From Chitinophaga agrisoli (GTDB lineage: Bacteria; Bacteroidota; Bacteroidia; Chitinophagales; Chitinophagaceae), in the NCBI RefSeq assembly GCF_008386695.1, contig NZ_VUOC01000004.1, positions 2,792,327 to 2,856,326 on the forward strand: a DNA stretch of 64,000 nt, given 5' to 3'. Every line of letters starts with the position of its first letter. Within the stretch, counting starts at the first letter, position 1. Of this stretch, positions 9,707 to 19,844 are shown one piece after another. Made by a program: the position numbers and the translations under genes. A model generated the notes under the pieces. The model was not told the DNA's origin. It did no database searches and was given only the letters and a program-made list of their open reading frames with translations.

Positions 9707-11404
9707 GTGAAAATATTTGTATTGTCCTTTTACCTTATCACGACCCTACTGGCCACCGGCTTACAGGTTGCGGCACAGGCGCCGCGCTATGTGATCGCCT
9801 TTACCGATAAACACAATTCTCCTTACCAGCTGGATAACCCTGCCGGCTACTTATCGCCCAGGGCCCTGCAACGGCGCGCCCGCCAGCATATAAGCATAGA
9901 CAGTACAGACCTGCCGGTGAACCCGGCCTATGTTGACAGCATACTCCAGGTTGGCAATGTACAGCTGCTGTATACTTTACGCTGGTCTAACCAGGCCGTG
10001 ATCCGCACCAATGACCGGGCGGCCCTGGAAAAGATAGCCGCATTTCCGTTTGTACGGATGTTAGACCGGAGCTCGGAGCGTATGTCCCCCTACATCGCTA
10101 TGCCTGGCGGCGGTATGCAGCAAGGAAACCGGGTAACTGCTCCTGCGCGCACTACCGGCGCTACCGGTATTGACTATGGCAGCGCATATGAGCAGATACA
10201 CCTGCACGAAGGCGAATACCTGCATGACAAAAACCTGCGGGGCGATGGTATGCTGATAGCTGTACTGGATGGCGGTTTCCCTTCCGTAAACAGCAACCGC
10301 GCCTTTGAATGGCTGCGCAGCCACCAAAAAATAGTGGCCACCCGCAACTTTACCAATGGGGATACAGATGTATATAACTATGATGATCATGGGGCCCACT
10401 GCCTCTCTATATTGGCCGCCAACCTGCCCGGCGAAATGACCGGCGCAGCGCCGGAAGCCAGCTATGTATTGTTACGCACTGAGGAAGAAGGCACAGAACA
10501 GCCCATAGAAGAAACCAATTGGGCGGGCGGCGCGGAGCTCGCAGATAGCCTGGGGGTAGATGTGATCTCCTCTTCCCTGGGTTACAATACGTTCGATGAA
10601 GCGGAAAACGACCATACCTACGCGCAGTTAGATGGTCACACGCTGCCTGTTACCCGTGCAGCTGATATGGCGGCCCGCAAAGGGATGATCGTGGTAAACT
10701 CCGCCGGTAATGAAGGTAATCTGGGTTGGAAATACCTGCTCGCGCCCGCAGATGCAGATAGTATATTAACCGTAGGCGCCGTGAACAGCCAGCGGCAGGT
10801 AGCCGCCTTCAGCAGCTTTGGCCCTACCGCCGATGGGCGTATTAAACCAGAGGTAGCCGGACTGGGCGTAGGTACCATACTGGTAGATACAGATGGCTCT
10901 ATCGGCAGCGGCAACGGTACCTCCTTTGCCTGCCCCACCATTGCAGGCCTTGTTAGCTGCCTGTGGCAGGCGTTTCCCCGCCGCAGCAATATGGAGATAC
11001 TGCAGGCCGTAAAAGCCTCCTCCAGTCAATATACAAGCCCGGATAACCGCATTGGCTATGGCATACCGGATTTCAGGGCCGCCTATGATACGTTGTTGAA
11101 AAAGGAAATGCAGGACACCGCCTATATCCGCCAGCAACTGGGTTCCCGCCCCATCAAGGTATTTCCTAATCCCTTCCGCAACCAGTTTAACGTATACTAT
11201 AGTTCCTCAACAAGCCAGGACCCGGTACATATGCAGCTGATAGACGCTGGCGGCAGGGTTACCAAAAACTGGTTGCTATCATCTTATGGCGCATACGGTT
11301 ACTTTAGCTCACAAACGGGGCTGCAGCAGCTGCCCACGGGAATGTATTATTTACGGATGGTACAGGGAGCAAAGCGGGAGGTAGTGAAACTAATGAAGTA
11401 CTGA
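9707..11404 (+). CDS. Secreted subtilisin-like S8 serine peptidase with T9SS tail
   Basis: The start is a GTG at 9707, giving 565 residues with a signal peptide ending near VAA|Q. The catalytic triad is visible as D188 (AVLDGGFPS), H228 (DDHGAHCLS) and S406 (GTSFACPTIAG), with the oxyanion Asn in VVNSAGNEG. The last ~80 residues (from about KVFPNPF) are a type IX secretion sorting domain ending in VVKLMKY. It should be exported and either surface-bound or released as a protease. Its place after two T9SS chitinases fits joint attack on insect cuticle or fungal wall, where protein and chitin are mixed; this role is inferred. The gene meets rsmB tail to tail with 38 bp between stops. Confidence 0.9.
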   Translation: MKIFVLSFYLITTLLATGLQVAAQAPRYVIAFTDKHNSPYQLDNPAGYLSPRALQRRARQHISIDSTDLPVNPAYVDSILQVGNVQLLYTLRWSNQAVIRTNDRAALEKIAAFPFVRMLDRSSERMSPYIAMPGGGMQQGNRVTAPARTTGATGIDYGSAYEQIHLHEGEYLHDKNLRGDGMLIAVLDGGFPSVNSNRAFEWLRSHQKIVATRNFTNGDTDVYNYDDHGAHCLSILAANLPGEMTGAAPEASYVLLRTEEEGTEQPIEETNWAGGAELADSLGVDVISSSLGYNTFDEAENDHTYAQLDGHTLPVTRAADMAARKGMIVVNSAGNEGNLGWKYLLAPADADSILTVGAVNSQRQVAAFSSFGPTADGRIKPEVAGLGVGTILVDTDGSIGSGNGTSFACPTIAGLVSCLWQAFPRRSNMEILQAVKASSSQYTSPDNRIGYGIPDFRAAYDTLLKKEMQDTAYIRQQLGSRPIKVFPNPFRNQFNVYYSSSTSQDPVHMQLIDAGGRVTKNWLLSSYGAYGYFSSQTGLQQLPTGMYYLRMVQGAKREVVKLMKY

Positions 11405-11442
11405 TGCGCGGATAATCGTCTTTGCTGCATTTCATCTGCACA

Positions 11443-12612
11443 TCATTTCACCAGCCTCGCTGCAAACATAGTATCCGCGCCATTCTCATACCCGGCAATA
11501 AGCCCGCCCTCCTGCCATTGCAGGCCGGTTTGTTCGCAGATATATTTCACCACTTCTTCATTCTCCTGCTTAAAAACAGAGCAGGTAATATAGATCAGTG
11601 CGCCGCCTGGCTTCAATAGCGGTGCTACATTGGTGGCGATCCGTTGTTGTAATGATTGGAAAGTAGCAATACGTCTTTGCTCAAAGAAATACAGGTTCTC
11701 CGGCGTACGGCCCCAGGTACCGGAACCACTGCAGGGCGCATCCAGGATAATGCCGTCAAACCCGCTATGGGAAAAGGTACCTTTGGGTACCGGTTGTGTA
11801 AGATCAAGTACTTTACGCTCGTCAAATTGTACCCCCGCTGCATAAAAACGGTTGGCCAGGTTTTCCAGGATGGAAGAACGTACATCACTTACCGTAAGCC
11901 GCACAGCCGGCGCGGTATCCAGCAGCAACAACGATTTTCCGCCACTGGCGGCACAGCAGTCCCACCATTGCTGCTTAGCCGCTGGTTTAAACAGCCGGCC
12001 CGTTTCCCGGGACGAAGCATCCTGTATCTCATACCAATCCTTACGGGGAATAAGGGTCTCTATTTTGGTACCATTAGGCAATGCCAGCAGATCATCTGTA
12101 CGCCATTCATAAGTAATACCGGCTTCCTGTAACAACGCTGTAACAGCCTGTTGCTGTTGTTTGCGCACGCGGATAAAAAGATAGGGCTGTACAAAATACG
12201 CATTGGCAAAAGCCGCCGCGTCTATCCCGGCAGATAGTTCATCCGCAAAAGGAAAAATGGCAGCAGGTGTAACCGTTTCGCCATTAAAGCTTACTATAGC
12301 CAGCTTTTCCGGCAGGGTCAGGCTCACCTGCTCATTCCACTCCGGGCGGAAAGCAGCCAATATCTCATTACCTTGGGTCTCGCACAGGAACAGGCCTGAC
12401 AGTATCCTGTCCTGCACCGGCATAATGCCCTTCCACAGGTGCCCCATACGGTAAAATGCATAAACCAGCTGTGATATCCAGCGCCGGTCGCGCCCGCCCA
12501 TCTGGGGGTTTTGCTTAAAGAATTGCTTCAGGAAATGGTGCAGGGGCAACGTGCCATCATAACCATCTATTACGCGTGTCGCGGATACGAGATAACTTTC
12601 CCATCGGGTCAT
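11443..12612 (-). CDS. RsmB/NOP-family rRNA cytosine-C5 methyltransferase
   Basis: This 389-residue protein shows the class I SAM-dependent RNA m5C methyltransferase motifs: a SAM-binding segment with AASGGKSLLLLD, motif IV DAPCSGSGTWGR and motif VI YITCSVFKQENEEVV, giving the paired cysteines of this family. There is no clear N-terminal NusB domain of the E. coli RsmB kind. The protein probably methylates 16S rRNA, but the exact site cannot be read from sequence. A TACCTTTG element lies 4 bp before the ATG, which would give a leaderless or nearly leaderless mRNA. Confidence 0.85.
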   Translation of the reverse strand: MTRWESYLVSATRVIDGYDGTLPLHHFLKQFFKQNPQMGGRDRRWISQLVYAFYRMGHLWKGIMPVQDRILSGLFLCETQGNEILAAFRPEWNEQVSLTLPEKLAIVSFNGETVTPAAIFPFADELSAGIDAAAFANAYFVQPYLFIRVRKQQQQAVTALLQEAGITYEWRTDDLLALPNGTKIETLIPRKDWYEIQDASSRETGRLFKPAAKQQWWDCCAASGGKSLLLLDTAPAVRLTVSDVRSSILENLANRFYAAGVQFDERKVLDLTQPVPKGTFSHSGFDGIILDAPCSGSGTWGRTPENLYFFEQRRIATFQSLQQRIATNVAPLLKPGGALIYITCSVFKQENEEVVKYICEQTGLQWQEGGLIAGYENGADTMFAARLVK

Positions 12613-12616
12613 AGTA

Positions 12617-12624
12617 CAAAGGTA
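12617..12624 (-). promoter_or_regulatory. Probable promoter -10 element of the methyltransferase gene
   Basis: Reverse-strand TACCTTTG fits TAnnTTTG and is only 4 bp before the ATG at 12612, so transcription should begin at or next to the start codon. Confidence 0.5.
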
Positions 12625-12654
12625 ATTGGAATGTGATTGTACATAAAATGAAAA

Positions 12655-12686
12655 GAGGCTGTATCAATGATCTGACACAGCCCCTC
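12655..12686 (-). terminator. Terminator after sucB
   Basis: On the reverse strand the hairpin pairs GAGGGGCTGTGTCA with TGATACAGCCTC (one base bulged) and is followed by TTTTCATTTT. It lies just past the sucB stop and before the methyltransferase promoter. Confidence 0.7.
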
Positions 12687-12705
12687 CTATTTTAAAGTTG
12701 GCTTG

Positions 12706-14268
12706 TTACAGTTTCAGCAATGCCTTCAGCGGATCTTTTCCGAACAGCAGCTGCTCCGGATTCTCCAGCATTTCCTTCACCCTTACCAGGAAGCTTACAG
12801 ACTCACGGCCGTCAATGATGCGGTGATCATAGCTCAGCGCTAAGTACATCATCGGGCGGATCACCACCTGGCCATTGATAGCCATGGGGCGCTCCTGGAT
12901 CTTGTGCATGCCTAAGATAGCAGACTGCGGTATGTTGATGATGGGCGTGCTCATTAAGGAACCAAATACGCCGCCATTAGTGATGGTGAAGGTGCCGCCG
13001 GTCATCTCATCCATGGTGAGTTTGTTCTCACGGGCTTTGGTAGCCAGTTCCACCACTTTCTTCTCAATTTCTGCCATACCCAGGCTTTCCGCGTTGCGGA
13101 TCACCGGTACTACCAGGCCTTTGGGCGCAGATACCGCAATGGATACATCACAGTAATCATGGAATACCAGCTCTTCGCCGTCAATATATGCATTTACAGA
13201 AGGGAACTCCTGCAGTGCAAAACAAACCGCTTTGGTGAAGAAGCTCATAAAGCCCAGGTTCACCTCATGCTGTTTTTTGAACAATTCTTTATACTGCGCA
13301 CGCAGTTCCATGATACGGGTCATGTCTACCTCGTTAAAGGTGGTAAGCATGGCCGTAGTATTCTTGGCTTCTACCAGGCGGCGGGATACCGTCTTACGCA
13401 GGTTGCTCATCTTCTCCCTGCGCTCTGCACGGCCAAACAGTTCTTTGCCGATGGCTACGCCAGGGTTCTGAAGAGCAGCATATACATCGTCCTTCATGAT
13501 CTTGCCATGGGCGCCGCTGCCTTTGATGGAAGACGCGTCCACATGTTTATCTGCGATCAGGGCGGCCGCTACCGGGGTAGTTTTGATATTATCCGGGATG
13601 GCTGTTACCGGCGCCTGTTGCACCTGCGGGGTGGCCTTAGGCGCTTCTGCCTTGGCGGCAGCAGGAGCTGCTTTGCCGGCCGGGCGGGCGGCGTTCGTAT
13701 CTATCTGGCAGGCCAGATCACCTATCTTCAGTACGTCACCTTCTTTTGCTACGCGTTTTAAGATCCCGCCTTCTTCCGCATTCAGCTCAAAAGTGGCTTT
13801 TTCAGATTCCATTTCGCAAAGTACCTCATCACGCTCCACGTAGTCGCCATCCTGTTTTAACCATTTCACTAAAGTCACTTCACTGATGGACTCTCCTACG
13901 GTGGGCACTTTCATATCAATAGTTCCCTTATTGGCCGGGGGAGGACCTGCAGGCGCTGCCGTTTCAACAGGCGCTGCTGCGGGCGCCGCAGTAGCCGCTT
14001 TTGCAGCAGGTGCTGCGGATGCGGGGGCTGCTGCATCGGTATCAATAGTACAGGCTACATCACCGATCTTTAATGTAGCGCCTTCCGGGGCCGCGATCTT
14101 CAATACCCCTGCTTTCTCTGCATTCAGTTCAAAGGTGGCCTTTTCCGATTCCATTTCACATAACACCTCATCCTGCTGCACATAATCCCCGTCTTTCTTC
14201 AACCACTTCGCAATTGTTACCTCGCTTATAGATTCTCCTACCGTAGGAACTTTGATTTCGACAACCAT
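12706..14268 (-). CDS. sucB: 2-oxoglutarate dehydrogenase E2, dihydrolipoyl succinyltransferase, two lipoyl domains
   Basis: This 520-residue protein has two N-terminal lipoyl domains (about residues 1-76 and 117-190), each with a lipoyl-lysine motif in [11 protein letters not shown]. Ala/Pro-rich flexible linkers follow, then a peripheral-subunit-binding domain around 233-268 ([12 protein letters not shown]) and a catalytic acyltransferase core from about 290. The core holds the active-site motif [12 protein letters not shown] near residues 476-487. It transfers succinyl groups to CoA in the TCA-cycle complex. Two lipoyl domains is one more than in E. coli SucB. It lies 77 bp downstream of sucA on the same strand, an operon, and is followed by a terminator. 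Confidence 0.95.
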   Translation of the reverse strand: MVVEIKVPTVGESISEVTIAKWLKKDGDYVQQDEVLCEMESEKATFELNAEKAGVLKIAAPEGATLKIGDVACTIDTDAAAPASAAPAAKAATAAPAAAPVETAAPAGPPPANKGTIDMKVPTVGESISEVTLVKWLKQDGDYVERDEVLCEMESEKATFELNAEEGGILKRVAKEGDVLKIGDLACQIDTNAARPAGKAAPAAAKAEAPKATPQVQQAPVTAIPDNIKTTPVAAALIADKHVDASSIKGSGAHGKIMKDDVYAALQNPGVAIGKELFGRAERREKMSNLRKTVSRRLVEAKNTTAMLTTFNEVDMTRIMELRAQYKELFKKQHEVNLGFMSFFTKAVCFALQEFPSVNAYIDGEELVFHDYCDVSIAVSAPKGLVVPVIRNAESLGMAEIEKKVVELATKARENKLTMDEMTGGTFTITNGGVFGSLMSTPIINIPQSAILGMHKIQERPMAINGQVVIRPMMYLALSYDHRIIDGRESVSFLVRVKEMLENPEQLLFGKDPLKALLKL

Positions 14269-14345
14269 ATTTCAGTTTTCTGTTTGCAATTATATATGTA
14301 GGGCAAAAACCGGTACATGACCATTTTTGCGGCCCATCTTTTACG

Positions 14346-17102
14346 TTAGATATTGAATGCTGTATCAATGATCTCCTGTTGCTCACGGTTGTGCACTTTG
14401 GCATAACCGGTAGCGGTGGCGGCGCTGGGGTTACGGCTGATAACGCCATAATTCAGCTGCTTAAGGTTCATCTGCAGATAAGACGCGGCGCCCATGTTCA
14501 GCGGCTCTTCCTGTACCCAGAACCAGGTAGCGCCCTTATAACGCTGGTTAATGGCTTCCAGCTGGGCTACCGGTAACGGATACAGCTGCTCCAGGCGAAC
14601 AATGGCTACATCCTTACGGCCTTCTTTTACCTGCTTTTCGCTCAGGTCAAAATAGATCTTACCGGTACAGAACAGCACTTTCTTCACCTGTGACGCGTCT
14701 TCAATAAACGGATCATCCAGCACTTCCTTAAAGCCGCCGGTAGTGAAATCCGCCATGGTAGAATAAGCGCCGGCATGACGCAAGTTTGCCTTGGGCGAGA
14801 AGTTCACCAGCGGTTTGCGGAACTGCCAGGTAAGCTGGCGGCGCAGCGCATGGAAGAAGTTAGCCGCGGTGGTGATATTCGTAACTACAATGTTATACTC
14901 TGCACAGGATTGTAAGAAGCGCTCCGGACGGGCATTGGAGTGATCCGGTCCGCCGCCTTCGTAACCGTGAGGCAGTAACAGCACCAGGCCGTTCTGCGTG
15001 GTCCATTTCTGCTCTGCGCTGGTCAGGTATTGATCTATTACCGTTTGTGCACCGTTCACAAAATCGCCATACTGTGCTTCCCACAATACCAGGGTATTGG
15101 GGTTGGCCATAGCATAACCATATTCAAAGCCCATTACGGCAAATTCGCTCAGCAGGGAATTATAGATCCGGAACTGGCCTTGCTTTTCCTGCAAGTGGCC
15201 CAGGCGGTTATAAGTAGCGTTCGTATTTTCATCAAACAGGATGGCATGCCTGTGGGAGAAAGTGCCGCGCTGTACGTCTTCACCGCTCATGCGCACGTCC
15301 TTTCCTTCCATCAGCAGGCTGGCGTAGGCCAGCAGTTCGCCTGTAGCCCAATCTACCTTACCTTCTGTCTCATACAGTTTGATCTTATCTTTCAGCAGCT
15401 TGTCCACCTTACGCAAAGGCACAAACTCCTTGGGCCATTGCATCAGGCTATTGAACAGGCGGGTAAAATCTTCTTGTTTGATAGCAGTTACCGGCGACTG
15501 GTCAAAATCCTGCGGAGTGGCTTTGCGCAGCGCGGCCCACCATTCCTCCGGTTTCTGATAGCTGTAAGGCAGCGGATGCTGTTTTACTTCATCCAGTCTT
15601 TCCTGCAGGTCTGCCCAGAATACTTTCTGCATTTCTTTTGCCAGGTCCTGCGCGTCATTCTCGCCATTCTTCAGCAGGTACTGGGTATATACTTCGCGGG
15701 GATCCGCATGTTTATCGATCAGCGCATACAGGCTGGGCTGGGTAAACTTAGGCTCGTCGCCCTCGTTATGGCCATGCCTGCGATAGCAAAGCAGGTCAAT
15801 AAAAATATCACAGTTAAACTCCTGGCGGAAACGGGTGGCTATCTCAGACACTTTTACCACGGCTTCGGCGTCATCGCCGTTCACGTGAAATACCGGCGCC
15901 TGCACAATGGCTGCAACGCTGGTACAGTAGTCGGATGAGCGCGCATCATCAAAATCTGTCGTAAACCCTATCTGGTTATTGATCACAAAGTGCATGGTAC
16001 CGCCGGTATAGTAACCTTTCAGGTTGCTCATCTGCACCAGCTCATATACTACGCCCTGACCTGCAACAGCGGCATCGCCATGGATCAGGATAGGCAGTAT
16101 GCGGTCGTAATCGCTGTTATAGATCACATCTGCCTTACTGCGGGCAAAACCTGTCACCAGCGGGTCTACCACTTCCAGGTGCGAAGGGTTAGGCAGCAGC
16201 TGCAGGTTTACCTTTTTGCCGGCAGGGGTATCTATTATAGAGTGAAATCCAAGATGGTACTTTACGTCGCCGCTGCCCATGGTGATATCCGGGGTAGCCA
16301 GGCCTTCAAACTCATTGAAGATCTGCTCATAGGTCTTGCCCAGGATATTGGCCAGCACGTTCAGACGGCCGCGGTGAGCCATACCAATTACGGCTTCCTG
16401 TACGCCCAGCTCAGATGCGGCATTGATCATGGCGTCCAGGGCAGTAATGGTGTTTTCGCCGCCTTCCAGCGAAAAGCGTTTTTGCCCGATATATTTGGTA
16501 TGCAGGAATTTTTCGAAGATAACGCCCTGGTTCAGCTTCTGGAGAATGCGTTTACGCTTTTCCAGCGGAACGGGCTGGGTCAGCGTATTTTCCATTTCGC
16601 GCTGCAGCCACTCTATCTTTTTGGCGTCGTTGATATAAGTGAATTCCAACCCAACGGGGCCGGCATATACCTGTTTTAACCGGTTTACGATGTTTTCCAG
16701 GGTGGTTTTACCCAGGCCCAGTACCTGACCAGCAAAGAATTCTGTTTTCAGGTCCGCGTCGCTAAAGCCAAAGAAAGTGATATCCAGGTTGGCCTGGCGG
16801 TTTTTCCTTTCGCGGATAGGATTGGTTTTGGAGATAAGATGGCCTTTTTTACGGTAGGCCTGTATCAGCCTGTAAACGTTCAATTCCCGGGTAAGCTGGT
16901 CGCTGGATACCGGTAAAGCACTGCTACCTGCCGCCACCGCCGAACCTGCTGCTTTTCCATTCTGATTAGATACCGCAAAATCAAATCCCTCAAAAAATTT
17001 CGCCCATTCAGGATCAACAGATTGAGGATCTTTCCGGTAATCCTGGTATAACGATTCAATGTAAGCAGGGTGCGAGTTAGTGACAAATGAGAAGTCCTTC
17101 AT
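14346..17102 (-). CDS. sucA: 2-oxoglutarate dehydrogenase E1
   Basis: This 918-residue protein, normal for SucA, opens with the E1 N-terminal segment SHPAYIESLYQDYRKDPQSV. It has the active-site region GMAHRGRLNVLANIL near residue 240, the ThDP/Mg region with HGDAAVAGQGVVYE, and the transketolase-like C-terminal half containing LLPHGYEGGGPDHSNARPER. It decarboxylates 2-oxoglutarate using thiamine diphosphate and hands the succinyl group to the lipoyl arms of SucB. The gene is first in a sucA-sucB operon; E3 (lipoamide dehydrogenase) is not in the window. The promoter lies in the 314-bp divergent region shared with rpsT. Confidence 0.96.
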   Translation of the reverse strand: MKDFSFVTNSHPAYIESLYQDYRKDPQSVDPEWAKFFEGFDFAVSNQNGKAAGSAVAAGSSALPVSSDQLTRELNVYRLIQAYRKKGHLISKTNPIRERKNRQANLDITFFGFSDADLKTEFFAGQVLGLGKTTLENIVNRLKQVYAGPVGLEFTYINDAKKIEWLQREMENTLTQPVPLEKRKRILQKLNQGVIFEKFLHTKYIGQKRFSLEGGENTITALDAMINAASELGVQEAVIGMAHRGRLNVLANILGKTYEQIFNEFEGLATPDITMGSGDVKYHLGFHSIIDTPAGKKVNLQLLPNPSHLEVVDPLVTGFARSKADVIYNSDYDRILPILIHGDAAVAGQGVVYELVQMSNLKGYYTGGTMHFVINNQIGFTTDFDDARSSDYCTSVAAIVQAPVFHVNGDDAEAVVKVSEIATRFRQEFNCDIFIDLLCYRRHGHNEGDEPKFTQPSLYALIDKHADPREVYTQYLLKNGENDAQDLAKEMQKVFWADLQERLDEVKQHPLPYSYQKPEEWWAALRKATPQDFDQSPVTAIKQEDFTRLFNSLMQWPKEFVPLRKVDKLLKDKIKLYETEGKVDWATGELLAYASLLMEGKDVRMSGEDVQRGTFSHRHAILFDENTNATYNRLGHLQEKQGQFRIYNSLLSEFAVMGFEYGYAMANPNTLVLWEAQYGDFVNGAQTVIDQYLTSAEQKWTTQNGLVLLLPHGYEGGGPDHSNARPERFLQSCAEYNIVVTNITTAANFFHALRRQLTWQFRKPLVNFSPKANLRHAGAYSTMADFTTGGFKEVLDDPFIEDASQVKKVLFCTGKIYFDLSEKQVKEGRKDVAIVRLEQLYPLPVAQLEAINQRYKGATWFWVQEEPLNMGAASYLQMNLKQLNYGVISRNPSAATATGYAKVHNREQQEIIDTAFNI

Positions 17103-17416
17103 TTACAACGAGTTTTGCTTAGTCTTCGGTTCAAATTACGCTGTCTGGTGAAATTTGATACCCATTATAATATTGGATTGCAAATATCGCGTGTTTTTTG
17201 TTAAAGCGCTAGTAAAATCTTAGTTGTCTTTATGGGTAAAAACAGCCATATCGGTTGTGATGGAGCAGACCTGAGACACAAATACATTTGAAATATATTA
17301 TATAGATGTGGTAACCCGGACGATATCTTTACCTTCCATTCGGCACACAGGATATAATTTTTGTTTTCTAAAAAACTAATCTTTACCTTTGCCCTCCTGA
17401 AACTGAAAATTGAAAA
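17103..17416. other. Divergent sucA/rpsT intergenic region
   Basis: These 314 bp separate the sucA and rpsT starts. The rpsT-proximal end holds a good promoter (TTTG at 17360-17363, TACCTTTG at 17384-17391). On the sucA side I see only AT-rich sequence with no clear element, gene or RNA. Confidence 0.6.
17360..17391 (+). promoter_or_regulatory. rpsT promoter (-33 TTTG, -10 TACCTTTG)
   Basis: TTTG at 17360-17363 and TACCTTTG at 17384-17391 are separated by 20 bp, the usual spacing for the main Bacteroidota sigma factor. The start codon follows 25 bp later. Confidence 0.7.
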
Positions 17417-17671
17417 ATGGCAAACCATAAAGCAACGAAAAAAGACGTACGTCAGAGCAGAAAGCGTAATGAGCGTAACCGTTACTACGGTAAAACAACC
17501 CGTAATGCCATCCGTGATTTGAAGACGCTGACTGACAAAGCCGCCGCTGAGAAAGATCTTTCAAGCGTGGTAGCTATGATCGACAAGCTGGCTAAACGTA
17601 ATGTGATCCATAAAAATAAGGCTGCTAACCTGAAGAGCAAACTGGCTAAGAAGGTGAACACCCTGGCTTAA
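17417..17671 (+). CDS. rpsT: 30S ribosomal protein S20
   Basis: This 84-residue, very basic protein begins [20 protein letters not shown], the typical S20 start, and continues with the helical [12 protein letters not shown] and [20 protein letters not shown] segments. S20 binds the 5' domain of 16S rRNA during 30S assembly. The gene is monocistronic, with a strong promoter and a terminator. Confidence 0.97.
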   Translation: MANHKATKKDVRQSRKRNERNRYYGKTTRNAIRDLKTLTDKAAAEKDLSSVVAMIDKLAKRNVIHKNKAANLKSKLAKKVNTLA

Positions 17672-17701
17672 TCGCCGCCTTATTATAAAGATATGCACTC
17701 C

Positions 17702-17734
17702 AGCTCTTCCTGTAAACCAGGAAGGGCTTTTTTG
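17702..17734 (+). terminator. rpsT terminator
   Basis: AGCTCTTCCTG pairs with CAGGAAGGGCT (one G-U pair) around a 5-nt loop and runs into TTTTTTG. Confidence 0.8.
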
Positions 17735-17916
17735 TTTCCCCTACTCTCCCCTATCTACAGACCCCGGTTTCCGTCTATCCCTAAAAGCATATCAACCATA
17801 TGATATATGAACGCCTTTGAGTATTTTAACCCTCCGGACGGAGCTCACCCGCGCTTACCATACAACAAGATCTGCTGCCCCGAGCTCCCGGACTAACAAA
17901 AGATAAACTTGAACGG

Positions 17917-19647
17917 ATGAAAAAACTATTGATCGCTACCGTATGCGGCATGCTATACCTGCAGGCGTCCGCACAGGACCTGCTTACCCGCTTTGAACGT
18001 ACCCAGGGCCTGGAAACGGCCACTTACACGGAATGTATCAGCTATTACGAGCAGCTGGATAAACGCTTTCCGCAGATAAAGATGCAGGAAATGGGGCCCA
18101 CAGACGCTGGCTACCCGCTGCACCTGGTCATTTATTCCCCCCAGGGCGATTTTGACTTTAACAGCCTGCACAAAAAGAACAAACGTATTATCCTCATTAA
18201 CAATGGAATACACCCCGGTGAGCCGGACGGTATTGACGCCAGCATGATGCTGTTACGCGACCTGGCCCAGGGCAAAAAGCACCTGCCAGACAATGTGGTG
18301 CTGGCCGTAATACCCGTTTACAATATAGGCGGCAGTCTGAACCGCAGCCGGGACTTCCGGGTTAACCAGAACGGCCCGGAGGCCTTTGGCTCCCGCGGTA
18401 ACGGACAAAACCTGGACCTTAACCGGGACTTTATTAAATGCGACTCCAAAAATGCCCGCTCCTTTCAGCAGATCTACCAGCTTACGGACCCAGACGTATT
18501 TGTGGACAACCATGTCAGCAATGGCGCAGACTACCAGCATGTAATGACCCTGCTCAGCACCCAGCACGACAAACTGGGCGGCCCCATGGGCGAATTCCTG
18601 AATAAGGAGTTCGAGCCGGGCCTGTATAAATTAATGAAGGCAAGAGGATATGACCTGATCCCCTACGTAAACCATTTTGGCGAAACGCCAGACAGCGGCT
18701 GGACGGAATATGCTGACGGTCCCCGCTATTCCAGCGGATACACCACCCTGTTCCACACCTTTGGTTTTGTACCGGAAACACATATGCTCAAGCCCTATCC
18801 GCAGCGCGTAAAGGCTACCTATGAACTGATGGAATGTTTTATCCAGTTTGTAAGCGAACATAGCGATGCTATTAAAAACCTGCGTGAACAGACCAAGCTG
18901 GCAGTAAAAACCCAGTCAACCTTTCCCCTGGAATGGAAAACAGATATGAGCCGGCACAGCACCCTTACCTTTAAAGGCTTTACCGCCGGCCATAAGACCA
19001 GCGATATTTCCGGACAGCCACGCCTCTATTATGATCGCAGCCAGCCTTACGAACGGCAGATCCCTTTCTATAACTATGCTACAGCCGGCAACTTCGTACA
19101 GAAGCCAGAGGCCTACATCATCCCGCAAGGCTGGTGGACCGTGACCGATCTCCTAAAGAACAGCCATGTAACCATGCGGCGCCTGGCAAACGATACCACC
19201 ATAGAAGTAGAGGTATATCATATTGACGATTATAAAACCGCTGCGCGGCCCTTTGAAAAACATTACCTGCATAACCAGGTAAAGCTCACAGTTACACGCG
19301 AACGCATCGCATTCCGTAAAGGCGATTATTATATCCCTATGGATCAAACAGCCAACCGTTACCTTATGGAAACACTGGAACCCACCGGCGGCGATTCCTT
19401 CTTTGCCTGGAATTTCTTCGACGCTATCCTTACACAAAAGGAAGGCTACTCCAGTTACGTATTTGAAGATACCGGCGCAGAATACTTACAACACCATCCG
19501 GAAGTAAAAGCCGAACTGGAAAAACGCAGGGCAACAGATACCGCCTTTGCGAATAATGGCGCTGCTCAATTGGATTTTGTATACCGCCATTCACAGTATG
19601 CGGAGCCCGGATTTCTGCGATATCCGGTATTCAGAATTGTAAAATGA
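17917..19647 (+). CDS. Secreted M14-family zinc carboxypeptidase
   Basis: This 576-residue protein has a signal peptide ending at ASA|Q (about residue 20). The M14 zinc ligands are H99 and E102 in HPGEPDG and H199 in VDNHVSNG. The segment NLDLNRDFIK supplies the substrate-carboxylate-binding region, and a candidate catalytic Glu sits in FVPETHML. The protein probably acts in the periplasm or outside the cell as a carboxypeptidase or amidase; whether the substrate is a peptide or peptidoglycan cannot be told. A C-terminal region of about 230 residues beyond the catalytic domain is unassigned. The gene stands alone, between a terminator of rpsT and its own. Confidence 0.8.
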   Translation: MKKLLIATVCGMLYLQASAQDLLTRFERTQGLETATYTECISYYEQLDKRFPQIKMQEMGPTDAGYPLHLVIYSPQGDFDFNSLHKKNKRIILINNGIHPGEPDGIDASMMLLRDLAQGKKHLPDNVVLAVIPVYNIGGSLNRSRDFRVNQNGPEAFGSRGNGQNLDLNRDFIKCDSKNARSFQQIYQLTDPDVFVDNHVSNGADYQHVMTLLSTQHDKLGGPMGEFLNKEFEPGLYKLMKARGYDLIPYVNHFGETPDSGWTEYADGPRYSSGYTTLFHTFGFVPETHMLKPYPQRVKATYELMECFIQFVSEHSDAIKNLREQTKLAVKTQSTFPLEWKTDMSRHSTLTFKGFTAGHKTSDISGQPRLYYDRSQPYERQIPFYNYATAGNFVQKPEAYIIPQGWWTVTDLLKNSHVTMRRLANDTTIEVEVYHIDDYKTAARPFEKHYLHNQVKLTVTRERIAFRKGDYYIPMDQTANRYLMETLEPTGGDSFFAWNFFDAILTQKEGYSSYVFEDTGAEYLQHHPEVKAELEKRRATDTAFANNGAAQLDFVYRHSQYAEPGFLRYPVFRIVK

Positions 19648-19666
19648 TACACAGCTTATCAATGTG

Positions 19667-19698
19667 AAAGTGGCGGCCAATATCCGCCACTTTTTTTT
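19667..19698 (+). terminator. Terminator after the M14 peptidase gene
   Basis: AAGTGGCGG / CCGCCACTT with a 7-nt loop, followed by a run of eight T, 20 bp after the stop codon. Confidence 0.9.
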
Positions 19699-19844
19699 GG
19701 GCTGCATACTAAAACCCCATACATTTGAAACACGGTTACTAACGAATAGGTTTGTTACACCCTTGTTGTACGCCTTCCCCAGAGCTTCTCCTTGTCATAT
19801 GAATCTTGTTATGTGAATATTGTTAAACCAAAAAGCATATCCTT

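Noticed and set aside
13159-13761. 200-codon open frame opposite sucB
   Set aside because: Antisense shadow produced by the Ala/Pro-rich sucB coding sequence.
15030-15938. 302-codon open frame on the plus strand inside sucA
   Set aside because: Shadow of the reverse-strand sucA frame; no signal or family resemblance, and sucA is certain.
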